In this document: positions 22,663 through 36,035 of the stretch, one piece after another
How positions within the stretch are numbered: position 1 is the stretch's first letter
How the letters are laid out: each line of letters begins with the position of its first letter
Source of the DNA: Lateolabrax maculatus
Taxonomy: Eukaryota; Chordata; Actinopteri; Acropomatiformes; Lateolabracidae
Assembly: GCA_031216445.1 (NCBI GenBank)
Contig: CM062201.1
Coordinates: 2,103,001-2,167,000 of the forward strand
DNA: 64,000 bases
Direction of reading: 5' to 3'
Program-made: the position numbers and the translations under genes
The notes under the pieces: model-generated
Seen by the model: only the letters and a program-made list of their open reading frames with translations
What the model was told of the DNA's origin: nothing
Databases searched by the model: none

Positions 22663-25600
22663 CATTAGACTGGATGTAAAGTGACACTGGTGTGAGGTTT
22701 CATGTTGCATATTCATGTAATTCATGGCTTGATTAGGGAGCTGTGGGGCCCCTACTGACCCCCCACATGTAATCTACACATGGTATCTTGCTAAGTGATT
22801 CAAAACCAGATAGGACTCCAATCAGGTTTAGTGTGTAAAATTAGGTAAGATTTTTTATTGAATAGATTACACATACATTTAAATCAAAATTATATTTTGA
22901 CACATGGATCCTCAAAAAGTAACAGCCTCAAGATAAGGTCATAATCAGTGGCTAAAGTCCCTGATCATCTCAGTTGCTATTGTGACCTTGCGGTGCATTA
23001 CCAAACAAATGAATAGTCTCTGGCCACAGAAATTGTACTCTTTGACTGGTTGTGCAATGAGTAAATAATTTTTTCTGCAAAATAAAAGCGTCATTATCTT
23101 TTTATACGTACAGCTCTCGTATGACTTTTATTTCTGCATCTAATGAGTCTCCTGCTGCTCTACTCTCAGTGTCGTCGGAACTCGCGGGACAGGAGATAAA
23201 GCAGGAGTTAAGGTAAGTGATTTTATGCTTCAGCAGAAGACTATCATAATGTATGAAGTGTGTGTTGTGTGTATGAAGTGTATATTTGTCTTGCGTGTCA
23301 GTAGCAGCTGTCCCACCCCTGGATGTGACGGCAAAGGCCACGTCAGTGGAAGATACTCACGACATAGAAGGTAGGAGTCACGTTGGATTTCATCAAAAAG
23401 TTAGTTAGCCAGTTAGCATGAACTCATACCAAAAGCTCCATGCTATGTTGCCTATAAAAAGCACACAGAATCAACAATCAAACAGAGAAAAAGCAGCTGA
23501 TAGTACAAACATGCAAAGGAATTACAGTGTGATGATTATGTTATAATTTAATGTTAAACCATATGTTATTTTGTTGTCATCTTATTCACACGGGGACATT
23601 GTCACTCTGCTGTGTAAAATATCATTGTGAGGTTAAGTGTTTCCTAAGGACAGAGGGTGACTTATGTTGTACACATTGTAAAGCCCTCTAAGGCAAATAT
23701 GGTATTTGATTTTGGCCTGTATAAATAAAATATTTCCCTTAACTAGAACTGAGGGGCCTAGGTCACATCATGAAAAGCAGCCCCAGACCAAAAGTACACT
23801 ACAGTATGTGGACAGATGTGTCCGCGTACTTTTGGGCATATAGTGTAATGATGACATACAGTATGAGGACACATCTAGCCAACATATGCAGAAAAAATAT
23901 GCAGATGCAGTTGTACATACAACATATACTTTAGGCTATATATAATACTACATGTGCAGTTTTCTTCTTAACATTGTAACAGATCACCAAACAGTCGAGG
24001 TCATGGAAGAAAAATAATTTTTATTCTCCTTTCTCTTTTATTCTTTGATGTAACACAAGTAGATGTTAATAATATAACAATACTACAAGTATACAGCTCT
24101 GCTAGTGCCATCCACAAGCTGCAATATTCACTATATGACGTCACAATATGTTGGACAGAACAACAAGCTGTTGATTATGCTGTTTTATGTCTGCATGTTG
24201 GATGTTATCTGTCACTTACACACCCACCCTGCTCTCCTCAGTGTACTTGGATGCCCAATTGTGAAGAAAAGGAAGCTGGAGGAGGCCGAAGCCGAGGAGA
24301 ACCAGTCTGCCCCCAAGAGGAGGAACCAGCCTGCCAAACAGGTAGCAGGTGAAGGCTTCACCGCAGACAGTGATGCAGCAGAAGAGGAGGAGGAGGAGGA
24401 AGAGGAGGAAGAAGACCTCAAGGAGAAGAAGAAAAACAAAACAAAAAGCAGGCCAGAGGCAATAAAACGTGAGTGAAGCCAAACCAGAAAAGTTAGCGTG
24501 AAAACTGTGACATCTCAGTTGTGACAGCTCAGTTCCCAGCACCCCCCGGGCTGGGTAATGATGGCATCCTGTTATTGTTGAGAACGACTGCAATACAGCA
24601 GCAAAACAGGACTGTGAGATCGTCAGGAAACCATCAGCTGAGGGTGAAAATCAAGCCAGCAGCTCTGTGCTGAATGCGAACATGCTGATGTGAAGCAGGA
24701 AACCATAATAGTTGAATCTGTTTTGATAGCTTAGCGTGTAAGCATTTAACATTAGAAAACATTAATTAGAACTAAACAGCACCACTGGGGCTGATGGCAA
24801 TGTCATTAGTTGTGCAGGTAATTGGTATCAAATCAAAGTATTGCACAAACTGAAAAGCATTACCAAGTGTTAGAAGTCATACTTGGCTGCTAGCATGGTT
24901 AAAACAAACTGTCCATTTGTACAGAAAGTAGGTGTAGAATAAGAAAGGAGCCTTTAGGAGGCTGAGATACTTCATCTGTGATATGCAGAATAGCAGTCAG
25001 GTTACAGCACCCTCACTCTTAGAGGAATGGGTGCTTTTCATTGCAATAATAATGTGCATGGTGGCACAAAGGAGTCTTTCCTAGTTCACAGTTGATACAT
25101 GGAAGTTTTATGTTAAGTTCTAGTATGGCGTCATGGAAATTAGTTTTGTACTTTACTGCCTGAACCAGATCACAGGCTTTGCTACATTAATGCTAAACAA
25201 GTCAGATTCGGTCAACTACAAGGTCAGTCACAATGCATGTCAAATCATCTGTCATCATGACAATGACATTCCTCTGTACTTTGAATCTACAGCAGACTGC
25301 TCACTAGTGATGACAGAGGACACAGAAACAGCAGAAATAGCAGTTTGTCTTCCAGCCGAAGATGGCAAGAACGAAAATGTCCCCTCAGAGGCGGAAAACG
25401 AAACTGAAGGTGAGAAAACAGGTGAGGATGTGAAGACGGTAATACTCACTGATGAGCATCAGCAGGAAGGTCAGCTGGTGACAAAGGAAGAGCCATCAGA
25501 GCAAGCTGAAGAAGAAACGGGGGTTACTGAGCTTAAAGAGACAACGGAAGAGGAGGAAGAGGAAGCAGAAGAAGAAGAAAGGGAAGATGAAGAGCAGCAA

Positions 25601-28600
25601 GAAAAGCAGGAGAATATTGTAGAAGAGAGGGAGGTAGAAAGACAGGTGATGAGCCAGGAGAACACTGATCACCAGTACTCCAGTGATTACAACCATCAGG
25701 CCAAAGAGTCAACAGAGGAGCAGAGTAAGAGGGAGGAAGGGGAGGAGGAGGAGGAGGAGGAAGAGGAGGGGGAGGAGGAAGAGGAAGTAGAAGAGAGGGA
25801 CGTCCACCAAGAGGTTGACACTCCTTATGCTTTGAGTCCACACACTCAGGGATCTGAAGCCGAGGTGTCATATAGGGAAGAAAAGGTCAGCACCCCCATG
25901 ACTGAGGAAGAGGACGAAGAGGAGGAAGAACAGGAGGAAGAGAGAGATGAAGAGGATGACGAGAGGCAGGGGAAGGAAGCAGGCGAGGTGGTGGAGGAGG
26001 AAGAGGAGGACCAAGACTCCAGCAAAGCCTCTCCGACTACAGTGGTTATAGAAGTCCGCTCTGAGGAGGAGGATGATGAGGATGATGAAGAGGAGGAGGA
26101 GGAGGAAGAGGAGGAGGAAGAGGAAGATGAGGAGGAGGAGGAAGGAGAGGAGCAAGATCGTGTCTCAGAAGGCTCAGGAATCACGGACGACTCAGAGAAC
26201 TGGGATATGACTCGGGGGAACCTGGGGCTGCTGGAGCAGGCCATTGCCCTGAAGGCAGAGGAGGTGAAGGGAGGCCAGGAGGCCCAGGGCTCCCCGGACT
26301 ACCATCCATACAGCACCTCCAGCAAAGGCTCCGAGCCTGCTGCTGCAGCCCGCCGCACCGCTCACTACAGCAAAGGTACACTTACTCACCTGAGTCCTGT
26401 GTTGGGGAAATGCAATATATTATATTAACTAACTAATTAACTATATATACACACACACACACACACATATATATGACACACACATATGAACACTGCATTT
26501 CTGCTGCTGCTGTGTGCAGTGATCACCTTTTTAGTTCAGGGAATTCACGCAATAAGTGTTTTTGTTATTTATAAGCCCATTAATGATTTTTTTAATGATA
26601 AATGTATAACACATCATAGCACATTAGCCTCTTTTGATAATTTAATGACGATATCAGTGATTCTGGGCCTGGTATAACTTGGTATTAGGTCAGAATCACA
26701 TTTGTTGTACTGCCCATCCCTTGTACTACTTATTGATGTGCTTTTATTCATTATTGATGCCATATCAATCATACCTTCCTCTATTCAGAGAAGAAGGAAG
26801 TAAAGTGTCCTACCCCAGGGTGTGATGGGACAGGTCATGTGACTGGGCTGTACCCTCACCATCGCAGTCTATCTGGATGTCCTCACAAAGACCGAATACC
26901 TCCAGAGAGTGAGTATTATCACCTATCATAACTCCAGGAGACCAATCTGACAGTCCTGATCCATATTCTGTTAGTCAACTAAAAGCCAAGCCTTTCACTT
27001 CTCTATTGGTTTTATTCAAATAGTCAACAGCTTGGGAGCTTTGAGAGCGAGGCCTAGTTATGGATTGTTACTACTATTATTATTACTACTACCAGCATTA
27101 TTACTACTAGTACTACCACTACTACTTCCTTCTGTTATAGAAAAAAAGACTTACACTACTACTTGTATTGCCGCTTTTTCAACTACTGTGTGTTTTTCAT
27201 GAATACTCTTATTAATACTGCCAGTGATGTGAAAACATCTACAGCAAACTGAACAGACTGACCAGTTTGTGTCTGCTGTGTGTCTGTAGTCCTGGCCATG
27301 CATGAGAACGTCTTGAAGTGTCCGACTCCTGGCTGCACAGGCCAAGGCCATGTCAACAGTAACCGCAACACACACCGCAGGTTAATGAAACACCCAAGGA
27401 CACACACACGCACACACACACACACACACACTTACATTCATTTTTCCAGAGACTTACCCTAACCATAACCTCTACTTGCCTAACCCTAACCCTAACCCGT
27501 CCCTCTCCAAACTTAACCCTAACATAACCCTAACCTTAAACCAAGTCTTCACCCTAAAATCTAATGATTTATGTTATAAGGAATTTGTGTTCTTTCCCCA
27601 AAAAAGAAGGTGAGTCCCCACAATGGCAACACACACACACAAATACATGGACACACACACACATACATTGCCTGACTACCACAACAAATGTGGCCAATGA
27701 GCATATGGGATATGTTTTTTGTGATTATGCAGACAAGAATTAGGGACTTGAGTTATGAGGTTAGTATGAGAATGTTTATCAGTTTTGATTTCATGATGTC
27801 ATAGACATCATTGTTTGTATATAGTCTATGGTTTGGCAATATTTCTGTTTTCAAAAATAAAGTTTTCATATTCGCCCTAAAACATACTTAGAATGTCTTT
27901 AGAAGGTTTATCAATAATCTCCTAAACTCCTCTCTGTGTATTAAAAGTCTACCTACTCAGAAGAGTTTTATTCCATTAAATGCAAACATCTGGACATGTC
28001 TCCCCTGTCAGTCTATCCGGCTGCCCCATTGCAGCTGCAGCTAAGCTGAACAAGAGCCAGGACAAGCAGGTTCATTTACAGGCTGCAACCAGCGAACCCT
28101 CCTCCAACTCGGACAGAGTGCTCAGGTGAGACATGCAAGATAAGTCTTTTTTCTTTTCTTTTTCCAATTCAGTTCTTTTATACACGACTACGTCCATGCC
28201 ACTGTAGGGATAACGCATAACTAATGACTTGTCCTCCAGGCCCATGTGTTTTGTGAAACAGCTGGAGATCCCTCAGTACGGCAGCTACGGGCCCAATGCG
28301 GTGACCACCACCCCTCGAGCTAACCTGGCCAAGGAGCTGGAGAAATACTCCAAGGTGTCTTTTGACTATGCAAGCTTTGATGTCCAGGTGTTTGGAAAGC
28401 GTATGCTCATTCCAAAGACACCCAGCAGCACTGAAACATCACCCAAAGCCTTCAAATGTAAGACCTCATACATACTTCATACTTCGCCTCCATAATCCAC
28501 CTCTATATTTGGTTGTGACATGTCATGTGTAACAATGCAAAATGATGGATAACTCCACTGGCACAGGATCTTTAAGTTTTTAACATGAACTCTATGAACG

Positions 28601-31600
28601 TGCTGCTGTCTGTGATGAACTTTACCTGTGGGGGTCAGTTTTCTATTTTCATGGATAGTTGGCTAAATGCAGAGGACGTTCCATTACAGTACAACTATAT
28701 TAGAGCCCAACGGGTACCATTATTGATATTTGAGAGTTAAAAAACTTGACACTAACGATGACGATCAATATTCATGATCTCAAACTGTCTCCTTCAAACT
28801 CTCAAATGAATCATTTATGTGCACAAATTAACAAAACATAAACAACAGCTGACATTTAGTGTATGTCAACGATAACACAATCCAGCAACAGGCAGTAAAT
28901 CCACGTATCTCTGACCTCCTCTTCTTCCTCTCTATTGTCTGAATAAAGTCCTTGACTTATTTCTATCAATGTCTCTCCATTTTCACAGTCCACAACAGGC
29001 ACTCACACAATGTGCAACTACAAAACTGGAGAACCCAATTCTGAAAAAAAGACAATGAACATTTTTTAAAAAGCAGAAAAAACTGGAGGGCATCCTCTAC
29101 TGACAGACTAAAATAATAACAGAACAGACTACAGTTGAATTACCATGTTGCCAGGGGATTCATCCAATGATGAAGAGGATTGATTAGATGTTCAGGCTAT
29201 TGATATTATCAATGATCACATGTAGGTTTGTTTTGATAGGGTAATGAAATATGTCGATATTCTTCACATTTGACCAATAAAACAACACTGCACCTTTGAT
29301 ATATTTTAGAATGTCACCTACATATTTAAAGCTATGTTCTATTAATGCGTATGCACAAACTGTTGTAACTTCAGAGCAGGAATTAGTCATTCTTGTTCAT
29401 GATTTATTGATCAGAGAGCACGGATAAGTCACTTGTGTGCATTAATTATTAATTTGAGAGTATGATTTATCAATTTGTGTATACTTAACTATTAGTTGTC
29501 TTCACCTGCTCTGTGTGTTACTGTGTGGTAACCAAATGAGCACACTCAATAATGTGTGACTCCTTTGCTACAGTGCACAAAAAGTACAGCTGATATCACT
29601 GTAACTACCAACAGCAGCTATGTTAGCCACATTTAGCTTTAATGATGCACACGCATCTGCACAGTAGTCTGCTCCTCTTGCACTTGCTCCAGTAAATTCT
29701 TTATGCTCCATTCCCACCCAGCTAAATCATTCCCTAAGGCCTCCTCCCCCAGTCACAGTGTGTCGGGAGGCTTTTCTAAGAGCGCTTCGTCCTCCAGCGG
29801 TTATGACTACAGCCAAGATGCAGAGGCAGCCCACATGGCAGCAACAGCCATCCTCAACCTGTCCACCCGCTGCTGGGAGAGACCAGAGACCCTCAGCACC
29901 AAGCCCAGGGAGCCCTGCACCAAGGTAACTGGCCTTCAGTCAGACACGTTCTTCTTGGGACGAGCTCAGATGTGCACAGCGCATGACGGCACTCTTGTGT
30001 TCCCTGTCGTGTTTCTTGATATTTGGGTCGCTTCAGTTGCACTGACTGCGTATCTGAACCTTGCAGGAGTCAGACATTGAAGTGGATGAAAATGGCACCT
30101 TGGATCTCAGCATGAAGAAGACAAAGAGGGAGGGCCTGCAGCCTGCGGAGCCTTCACCCTCCTCGTCTTCATCCTCTCAACACATCGGAGCCACCTTGTC
30201 TCAGGGCCACACTCAGCCAGAGTGGGAGGGGCCGCTGGACTTCACCAAACCAAGTGGAGTCAAAGAGGAAGACCATGAAGAGGTACTGTATGACTGAAAG
30301 ATAGACAGATGAAGGGAGTGAGGATGATGATGTGCCAGTCAGACCCTGTTGCTTACAGGTGGGCGTCTGATGAAGAGTGCGACTTCATGCTGGCTAACCA
30401 TTCTTTTACCTTTCTTCAGGTGGAGTATACGGCTCCCTCATACACCTCATCTGACGGGGAGGAAGAGGACCAGGAGAACCTGGAGGACAGGAAGTACCCC
30501 GGTGAGGTCACCACCAGCAGCTTCAAGGTCAAGTTTCTGCCCAAAGACAGCAAAAAAGAGGTTCTTATGTAAGTCACAACTTTTACCATCAGAACTTCCA
30601 TTCAAAGCACTGTTCACTTTGAATTGTACTTCGTATTAACTGATCCCCGTAAGAAATGGTCTAAATTAGATGGGATGTCTGGAACATTAAAATGAAAAAC
30701 ATCTACATCACTCAGAGGGAGTCTGAAGGGAGCAGGACTATCGCATTTGGTCATTTCAAGGATTTGAAGCCTGTTTAGCATTCAAAACAAGAGTCAGCAA
30801 CTACAGATGACTGTGGTAGGCTGAGACACCTGTCAATCAGTCAGTCAAACAATTAGAGAAAACAAAAGGCATTCCTCTTCAAACAAATTACGCCGTGTTT
30901 ATGTCACACGAGAGTTCCTGTCAACATTGAAGGCGAAATCACAACTGGGACACTCACATTTTTCTGAAAGCTCTAAAATGTCCGTCTTTGCAATTAATAA
31001 TCAAGGCGTGCAAGAAGAGACGACCAAATATGGTCATGCCAGTCAGTGTCAAAATGTCATGAATATGTATGCTGTATTTTCACGGTATGTTTAACCTTCA
31101 CATAATTAACTGCAGCCATTAACCACCTTGAGTTTATGTGATCTTTCCCGTCCCTACCATCTATCCCATATGAGGTGAACTCAGCATTAGGTTCGCCACT
31201 GAGTCACATCAGATCAAGGGACATTCAATATTAAAAGCCTAAATTCTTGTGAATCAAAAAGAAGTGAGAATCTATACCACAATGTATTTCTGGCATGTGA
31301 GTATGAGCACCCTCTTGAAAGGCAGAGGACTGATCAGTGAGTGTTGTCTCGGCCCTAGATGTCCCACCCCAGGCTGTGATGGCAGTGGACACATCACTGG
31401 AAACTACGCATCACATCGAAGGTAAGACCTGCACTCTGACTTGGAAATGATAAGCCAAGTATGTTTGCCTTTCAAATCTATGGTGTGATGGCACTAACAG
31501 CTGATTTGTTGAGGTTGAAGCATGATTTAATTTTGACCTCTGCTCCTAACATTGATTCTGACCAGAATCAGTTTAGAAGGAAAAGGGGAGTTATTGGTGA

Positions 31601-34600
31601 ATTTGACCTAATTTCTCCAGTTTGATGAATTGTTTGTGGAAACAATGGAAAAAGTCCATTAAACTCTACTAATCCTACTTTCTGGAACAACTCAACAAAT
31701 CTGATTCCAGCCTGTGGAAATGTAGATAAGCATGACACAGAGCTTGAATTAGGCCAGACAGATTTCTGTCCAACTGAGTACCACTACTTGTCATTCAGTA
31801 CCGCCACTTTCTAATGAATGTAGGCACAGTAGTTATGTACGTGTAGTTACTGTAAGTGTTGGATCAAAATAGGTTAATTTTCTGCTCAAACAAGCCACAA
31901 GGAGGCAAAATGTGCAGCTGTGTTCAGTACAATATGTTGGAAGTTGGAAAGCTGGTGGATAAGAGCACATATAAGAGCCTGTAAAAGCCTCTGTCTATAC
32001 ATGGCCTGTACAGAGATAACTTATGCACATGGAATACTACATGTATTTCATATTACAAGTTGATCAAGTTCAACAAGTTGATTCCCCCAAATACTGCATG
32101 TACATGATTTGTATTCTGGTGGTTTAGTACAATTGAAGCACTGTCATGACAGACAGGCTGCTCTTTTATATTCAACCCCATTGAGAATACATAAGGAGCA
32201 ATTCAGTACAAACATTAATCCAAAAGGTACTGTAGTCTTTTGTAGGTATGACGGTCTGCTACAAACAAGCCCTTGCCTTTTGAGTTTGTTTCTTAAGGTT
32301 GGAAGAAATTCACAGTTCTCTTTAGAAGGAGTCCAAATATTTTCAGATTATTTGATGTGACAGGTGTTCAGATGACATTGGTCAAAGTAAAATGATCTAC
32401 TGAAGTGAAGTTGGAGATGTTTCACCTTCATTCAAACGGCCTCTTCAGTTCTAATGAGAGGGCGGCTGTACCGTCAGTTCCTTCACTGCCTCGGTGTTTG
32501 TCCAATGTGGCCATCAGCTCAGACGCCTGGAGCGCCTCATGTACCCTGGACAAGGACCCTGACTCTTAGCTTTGGTCATTGTGTCTGCCATCTGACCTGG
32601 AGGAACGCTGACTGTTTGCCTCCTCTCATTAGAACTAAAGAGGCCTGTCGACAGCGAAAGATCTTCCAGTGGATTGTTTCATTGACCCCTGATATCATTC
32701 TGCCTGGATGACTGAGATGACTCCACACACACACATTCATCGTTCATTATTTGTCCTGCCCAACTATGACACTACTTTAGAGATCAGATAATAAAATAAC
32801 TCCTGTCCTCCCTGTGTGTGTGCTGCCCAGTCCTGTCCTGGCTCTGTAGTCCAGTTCAGGTTCTGGCTCTTTCCTTCACTCATGCTCAGACATCCTGTTC
32901 TCAGTCTGGTTTTCTGACGTTCTCTCTCTAACTATCTTCCAGTCTGTCAGGCTGTCCTCTTGCTGATAAATCACTTCGGACCCTCATGGCTGCCCACACA
33001 GCTGAACTAAAGTATGTCTGCTTTCTCCTGTCTCTCACCTCCAACATGTTCACTCAGCACTCAGTCTGCAGCTACAGCTCTGTCCCTGCTCTCCTTTTAA
33101 CACTAATATAAAATAGTCAAAATCAATCATAGTTAAGTCCAATATTGAAAAATCCAAACCAAAAACAATGAGCTCTAATTATTTAGTGAGGAAAACTGGT
33201 TTCTGCCTGCAGTCTGCTGATAATGTAAGCCTGTGGAGTGAAAGAGCGTCTGTGTGTGTCTCAGGTGTCCGACTCCAGGTTGTGATGGATCAGGCCACAT
33301 CACTGGAAACTACGCATCACATAGAAGGTATGAGCCTGTCTTCTGTTCGGCCTGCCATACTATTACTTACTGTATGCAGACGGGTACTGTGACTCTTCCT
33401 CTCTGCTCCTCTCTGCCAGCCTGTCTGGATGCCCTCGTGCCAAGAAAGGCGGAGTCAAGTCAACCCCCACCAAGGATGACAAGGAGGACTCCGAGTTGCT
33501 GAGGTGAGCTCTCACCACCCCGGCAGTGTGTGTGTGGGATGTTAGACTGACTCCGTCCCACAGTGTTTAGAGGACTAGTGTTGACTGAAATTCCAGTAAT
33601 GGCTGCGTTGGATTGTTGCAATCCAAACAATTTAAACCCCTGGAGTGTTTGAACGTCCAAAAGTAGAAAATGTATTCAAAAAAAAATAGATGTAATAACT
33701 TCCAAAGTTCATAACATGTTTTTGTCTGACAAAAAATCCTGCTGAAAACCATATCTGTCTGCGTTTAACCTTTCAAATTAACATTTTCACTGCAGCTGCA
33801 CACAATGGGAGGAACCCACCTGTATTAAAGGTGCAGCCTTTCCTATGGCTTTATAGCCACAGTGCTATATCATTTAATGTAACAACAGAAACTATACTTA
33901 AATAATTCAACACATGTAAGGTCTTTGCAAACAATATAACTACAGTGGATATTCCTAATCAGCAGAGGATGAATACTAACCATTTCATTTAGCACCACCA
34001 TCAAGACATGACATTTACTGAACACATCCATGCTCTTCAGAGACTGAACTTTTCTAACACCACCCTCAGGACAAACTGTCAACTTTGCACAAAGACACCT
34101 CTAGAAGGAAGATTAGCATAAAACATACTGAGCACATTCATGTCCTGAAGGTGAGAAATATTTTTAGTTTAATAATCAGTATCCTGTCCTCTAGTACAAC
34201 CCCTCAGGACCAACGTTACAGCTTAGCCTCCTCACTGTTCAGTCAGACGTGCTGTCTGCATTTCTTCAGGTGTCCAGTTCCTGGCTGTGACAGTCTGGGC
34301 CACATCAGTGGGAAGTACGCCACCCACCGCAGTGCCTACGGCTGTCCACTGGCGGCCCGCCGGCAGAAGGAAGGTCTTCTTAACGGCACCCCCTTCTCCT
34401 GGAAGGCATTCAAGACCGAGGGCCCGACCTGCCCGACACCAGGCTGCGACGGCTCCGGCCACGCTAATGGCAGCTTCCTGACACACCGCAGGTATGCAGC
34501 GTCATCCCAAGACAGTTTCATGCTGATTAACATGCCCAACCGCCTCATGATCCCTCATGAGCCTAATGTACATAAAACTATCTCAGCCTGGTTAGACTCT

Positions 34601-36035
34601 CAGAGCTTTTTGATCGTGATCAGTTGCTCCTCTCAGTCTGTCAGGTTGTCCCAGAGCCTCAGCAAACAAGAAGAGAGGCAAGTTCCCCGGAGACGAGTAT
34701 ATCACTGCAAAGTTCAGAGCCAGTGACGGTAAGAGACAGTGCTTTCCCCTCTGCCTAATAGACAAACTATCTGATACTTCTACAAGACATGAAAAAATAA
34801 GAAATCTGGTTTGTCAGACGTGTTGCCACAATTTGCAGCACGGATTTGGGCTTGCACATATAAGTGATGCCCATAACAGAGTAGGTATGACTGGCAGCTG
34901 TCTTCATATTCGGTTTGCTGTGTGTTGTCACTCTCGCTCAGTTCTGGACAATGACGAGGACATCAAGCAGCTCAACAAAGAGATCAATGAGCTGAGTGAG
35001 TCCAACTCAGAGATGGAGGCTGACATGATGAACCTACACACTCAGGTGAGCTCAGCCGCCCGGCTCCCTGCTCTGCACTCCACATGTTCCCAGATACACC
35101 CAGGAGACACTGCCACGTGATGGGATGCTGTGGGCTGTTGCTTTGATACTGAACGGAGATGATAACTGACTGTAGAGAAAAATGGGTGATATCCAACAGT
35201 GTAACTAAAACTAAAAAATCCCCTGCAACCCAAAAAATATTTTCCCCACAGACTGCTGTTACCAACATATCTATCAGATTGTTGTCTTTTGTCAAGCTGT
35301 GACTGTGTCTCTGCTTCAGATCTCTTCAATGGAGAAAAACCTGAAGAGCATGGAGGAGGAGAACAAGCAGATCGAGGAGAGGAATGAGGCCTTGTTCCTC
35401 GAGCTATCTGGCCTGAGTCAGGCCCTGATTCGCAGCCTGGCCAACATCCGCCTGCCCACCATGGTGACTATACACAATGTGTTTTGGTTTGTTTTAATAG
35501 AGGACAAACTTCCTCTTCTTTACTGCTTTTGCTGGCGCGTTGTTACCCCACCAACTGTCCATCAGAGCAATAGCATGAAATCAGAGGCAGGACTGTGTTG
35601 TGACGACCACATGCTGACATGCATTTGTGTCCTCATGTGCACAATACAAACAATCTGTAGGCATTTTTTGCATTACCAGTTACTGTTACTGAGCCAGGCT
35701 AAATAAGCTTAGCACGAGAGGTCTCTAAATGTCCAATGACTGGTTTTGTTTTATTCTATGTGTAAAGAGAAATAAGTCCAAGTTTACTACTCAAACTCTT
35801 GCTCTTTAAATACTCAAGACTCACCTGACTTGACTCAAACTTTGAGGACAGGATTTTGAATTCTCTGACTTGTGAACTTGTGTGTGTTCAGCAGGAGCCG
35901 CTGTCCGAGCAAAATTTCGACAGCTATGTAGAAACCCTGACCCACATGTTTACCAATAAGGACTGCTACCAGAACCCTGAGAACCGGGCTCTCCTCGAGT
36001 CCATCAACCAGGCAGTGAAGGGCATCGAGGTGTGA
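22562..36035 (+). CDS. myt1: Myelin transcription factor 1, complete
   Basis: MYT1 is a nuclear neural C2HC zinc-finger factor. Exons: 22562-22616, 23170-23212, 23302-23370, 24242-24468, 25293-26375, 26789-26908, 27290-27380, 28012-28125, 28240-28457, 29722-29924, 30067-30282, 30420-30568, 31359-31421, 32943-33011, 33265-33327, 33420-33503, 34270-34491, 34637-34728, 34942-35045, 35320-35463, 35895-36035. They total 3570 bases, or 1189 residues plus stop, and all phases agree. Seven CPxPGCxGxGHxxxxxxxHR fingers occur near residues 36, 499, 543, 864, 908, 957 and 1005. Most are split before the SLSGCP half by an intron. Between fingers 1 and 2 lies a very acidic segment. The MYT1 domain (ANLAKELEKYSKVSFDYASF), EVDENGTLDLSM and a C-terminal coiled coil (residues about 1065-1130) are clear. 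MTRGNLGLLEQAIALKAEEV favours MYT1 over MYT1L or ST18. Which teleost paralogue (a or b) cannot be told. Confidence 0.96.
22625..22660. repeat. (AC)n microsatellite just after a myt1 donor
   Basis: About 18 AC units begin eight bases after the donor of the first coding exon. Confidence 0.9.
23783..23853. mobile_element. Short Tc1-type terminal remnant
   Basis: AAAGTACACTACAGTATGTG GACA and, inverted, GTACTTTTGGGCATATAGTG T resemble the paired ends of a Tc1-type miniature element (TACACTATATGGACAAAAGT). They are nearly juxtaposed, so the interior is lost. Confidence 0.4.
24469..25292 (+). other. myt1 intron before the acidic exon
   Basis: An open frame continues from about 25133 into the exon, but the TTGAATCTACAG acceptor and phase fix the exon start at 25293. 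An internal ATG (MTEDTET) just inside the exon could serve an alternative transcript. No repeat is recognised. Confidence 0.4.
27402..27431. repeat. (AC)n microsatellite downstream of a myt1 donor
   Basis: About 14 AC/CG units start some 20 bases after the third-finger exon. Confidence 0.85.
27471..27543. repeat. Interstitial telomere-like (TAACCC)n block
   Basis: Imperfect tandem units of CCTAACCCTAACCCTAAC and TTAACCCTAACATAACCCTA lie in a myt1 intron. They have the vertebrate telomere repeat phase but many interruptions. Confidence 0.8.
28458..29721 (+). other. myt1 intron 9
   Basis: A 1.26-kb AT-rich intron. A GGCTAAATGCAGAGGACGTT block at about 28660 resembles the 3' end of a common fish SINE. 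No exon or open frame is supported. Confidence 0.35.
30569..31358 (+). other. myt1 intron 12
   Basis: Unique-looking, moderately AT-rich sequence between the exon ending KKEVL and the fourth finger. I see nothing else in it. Confidence 0.4.
31422..32942 (+). other. myt1 intron 13, with inverted repeat
   Basis: This 1.5-kb intron splits the fourth zinc finger. It contains a 24-bp inverted repeat pair (separate entry) but no supported gene. Confidence 0.4.
32400..32680. repeat. Inverted-repeat element in a myt1 intron
   Basis: GGCCTCTTCAGTTCTAATGA GAGG at 32438-32461 is mirrored, with one mismatch, at 32622-32645. The outer flanks (GATGTTTCACC and, inverted, GAAAGATCTTC) continue the similarity weakly. 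The roughly 160-base interior is unique-looking. It resembles a miniature inverted-repeat element. Confidence 0.5.
33504..34269 (+). other. myt1 intron 16
   Basis: AT-rich, with no recognisable repeat or gene; it ends at a strong TTTCTTCAG acceptor. Confidence 0.4.

Noticed and set aside
25471..26244. Long minus-strand frames rich in Ser, Leu or Pro opposite the acidic myt1 exon
   Set aside because: They are the antisense reading of GAG/GAA repeats. They have no domain or splice context, and the plus-strand reading is a clear MYT1 exon.
27402..27660. The AC and TAACCC repeats as a CRISPR-like array
   Set aside because: There are no regularly spaced unique spacers, and the host is a vertebrate.
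32109..32711. Two 83-85-codon plus-strand frames in a myt1 intron
   Set aside because: No motif, no splice fit with myt1, and one overlaps the inverted-repeat element.
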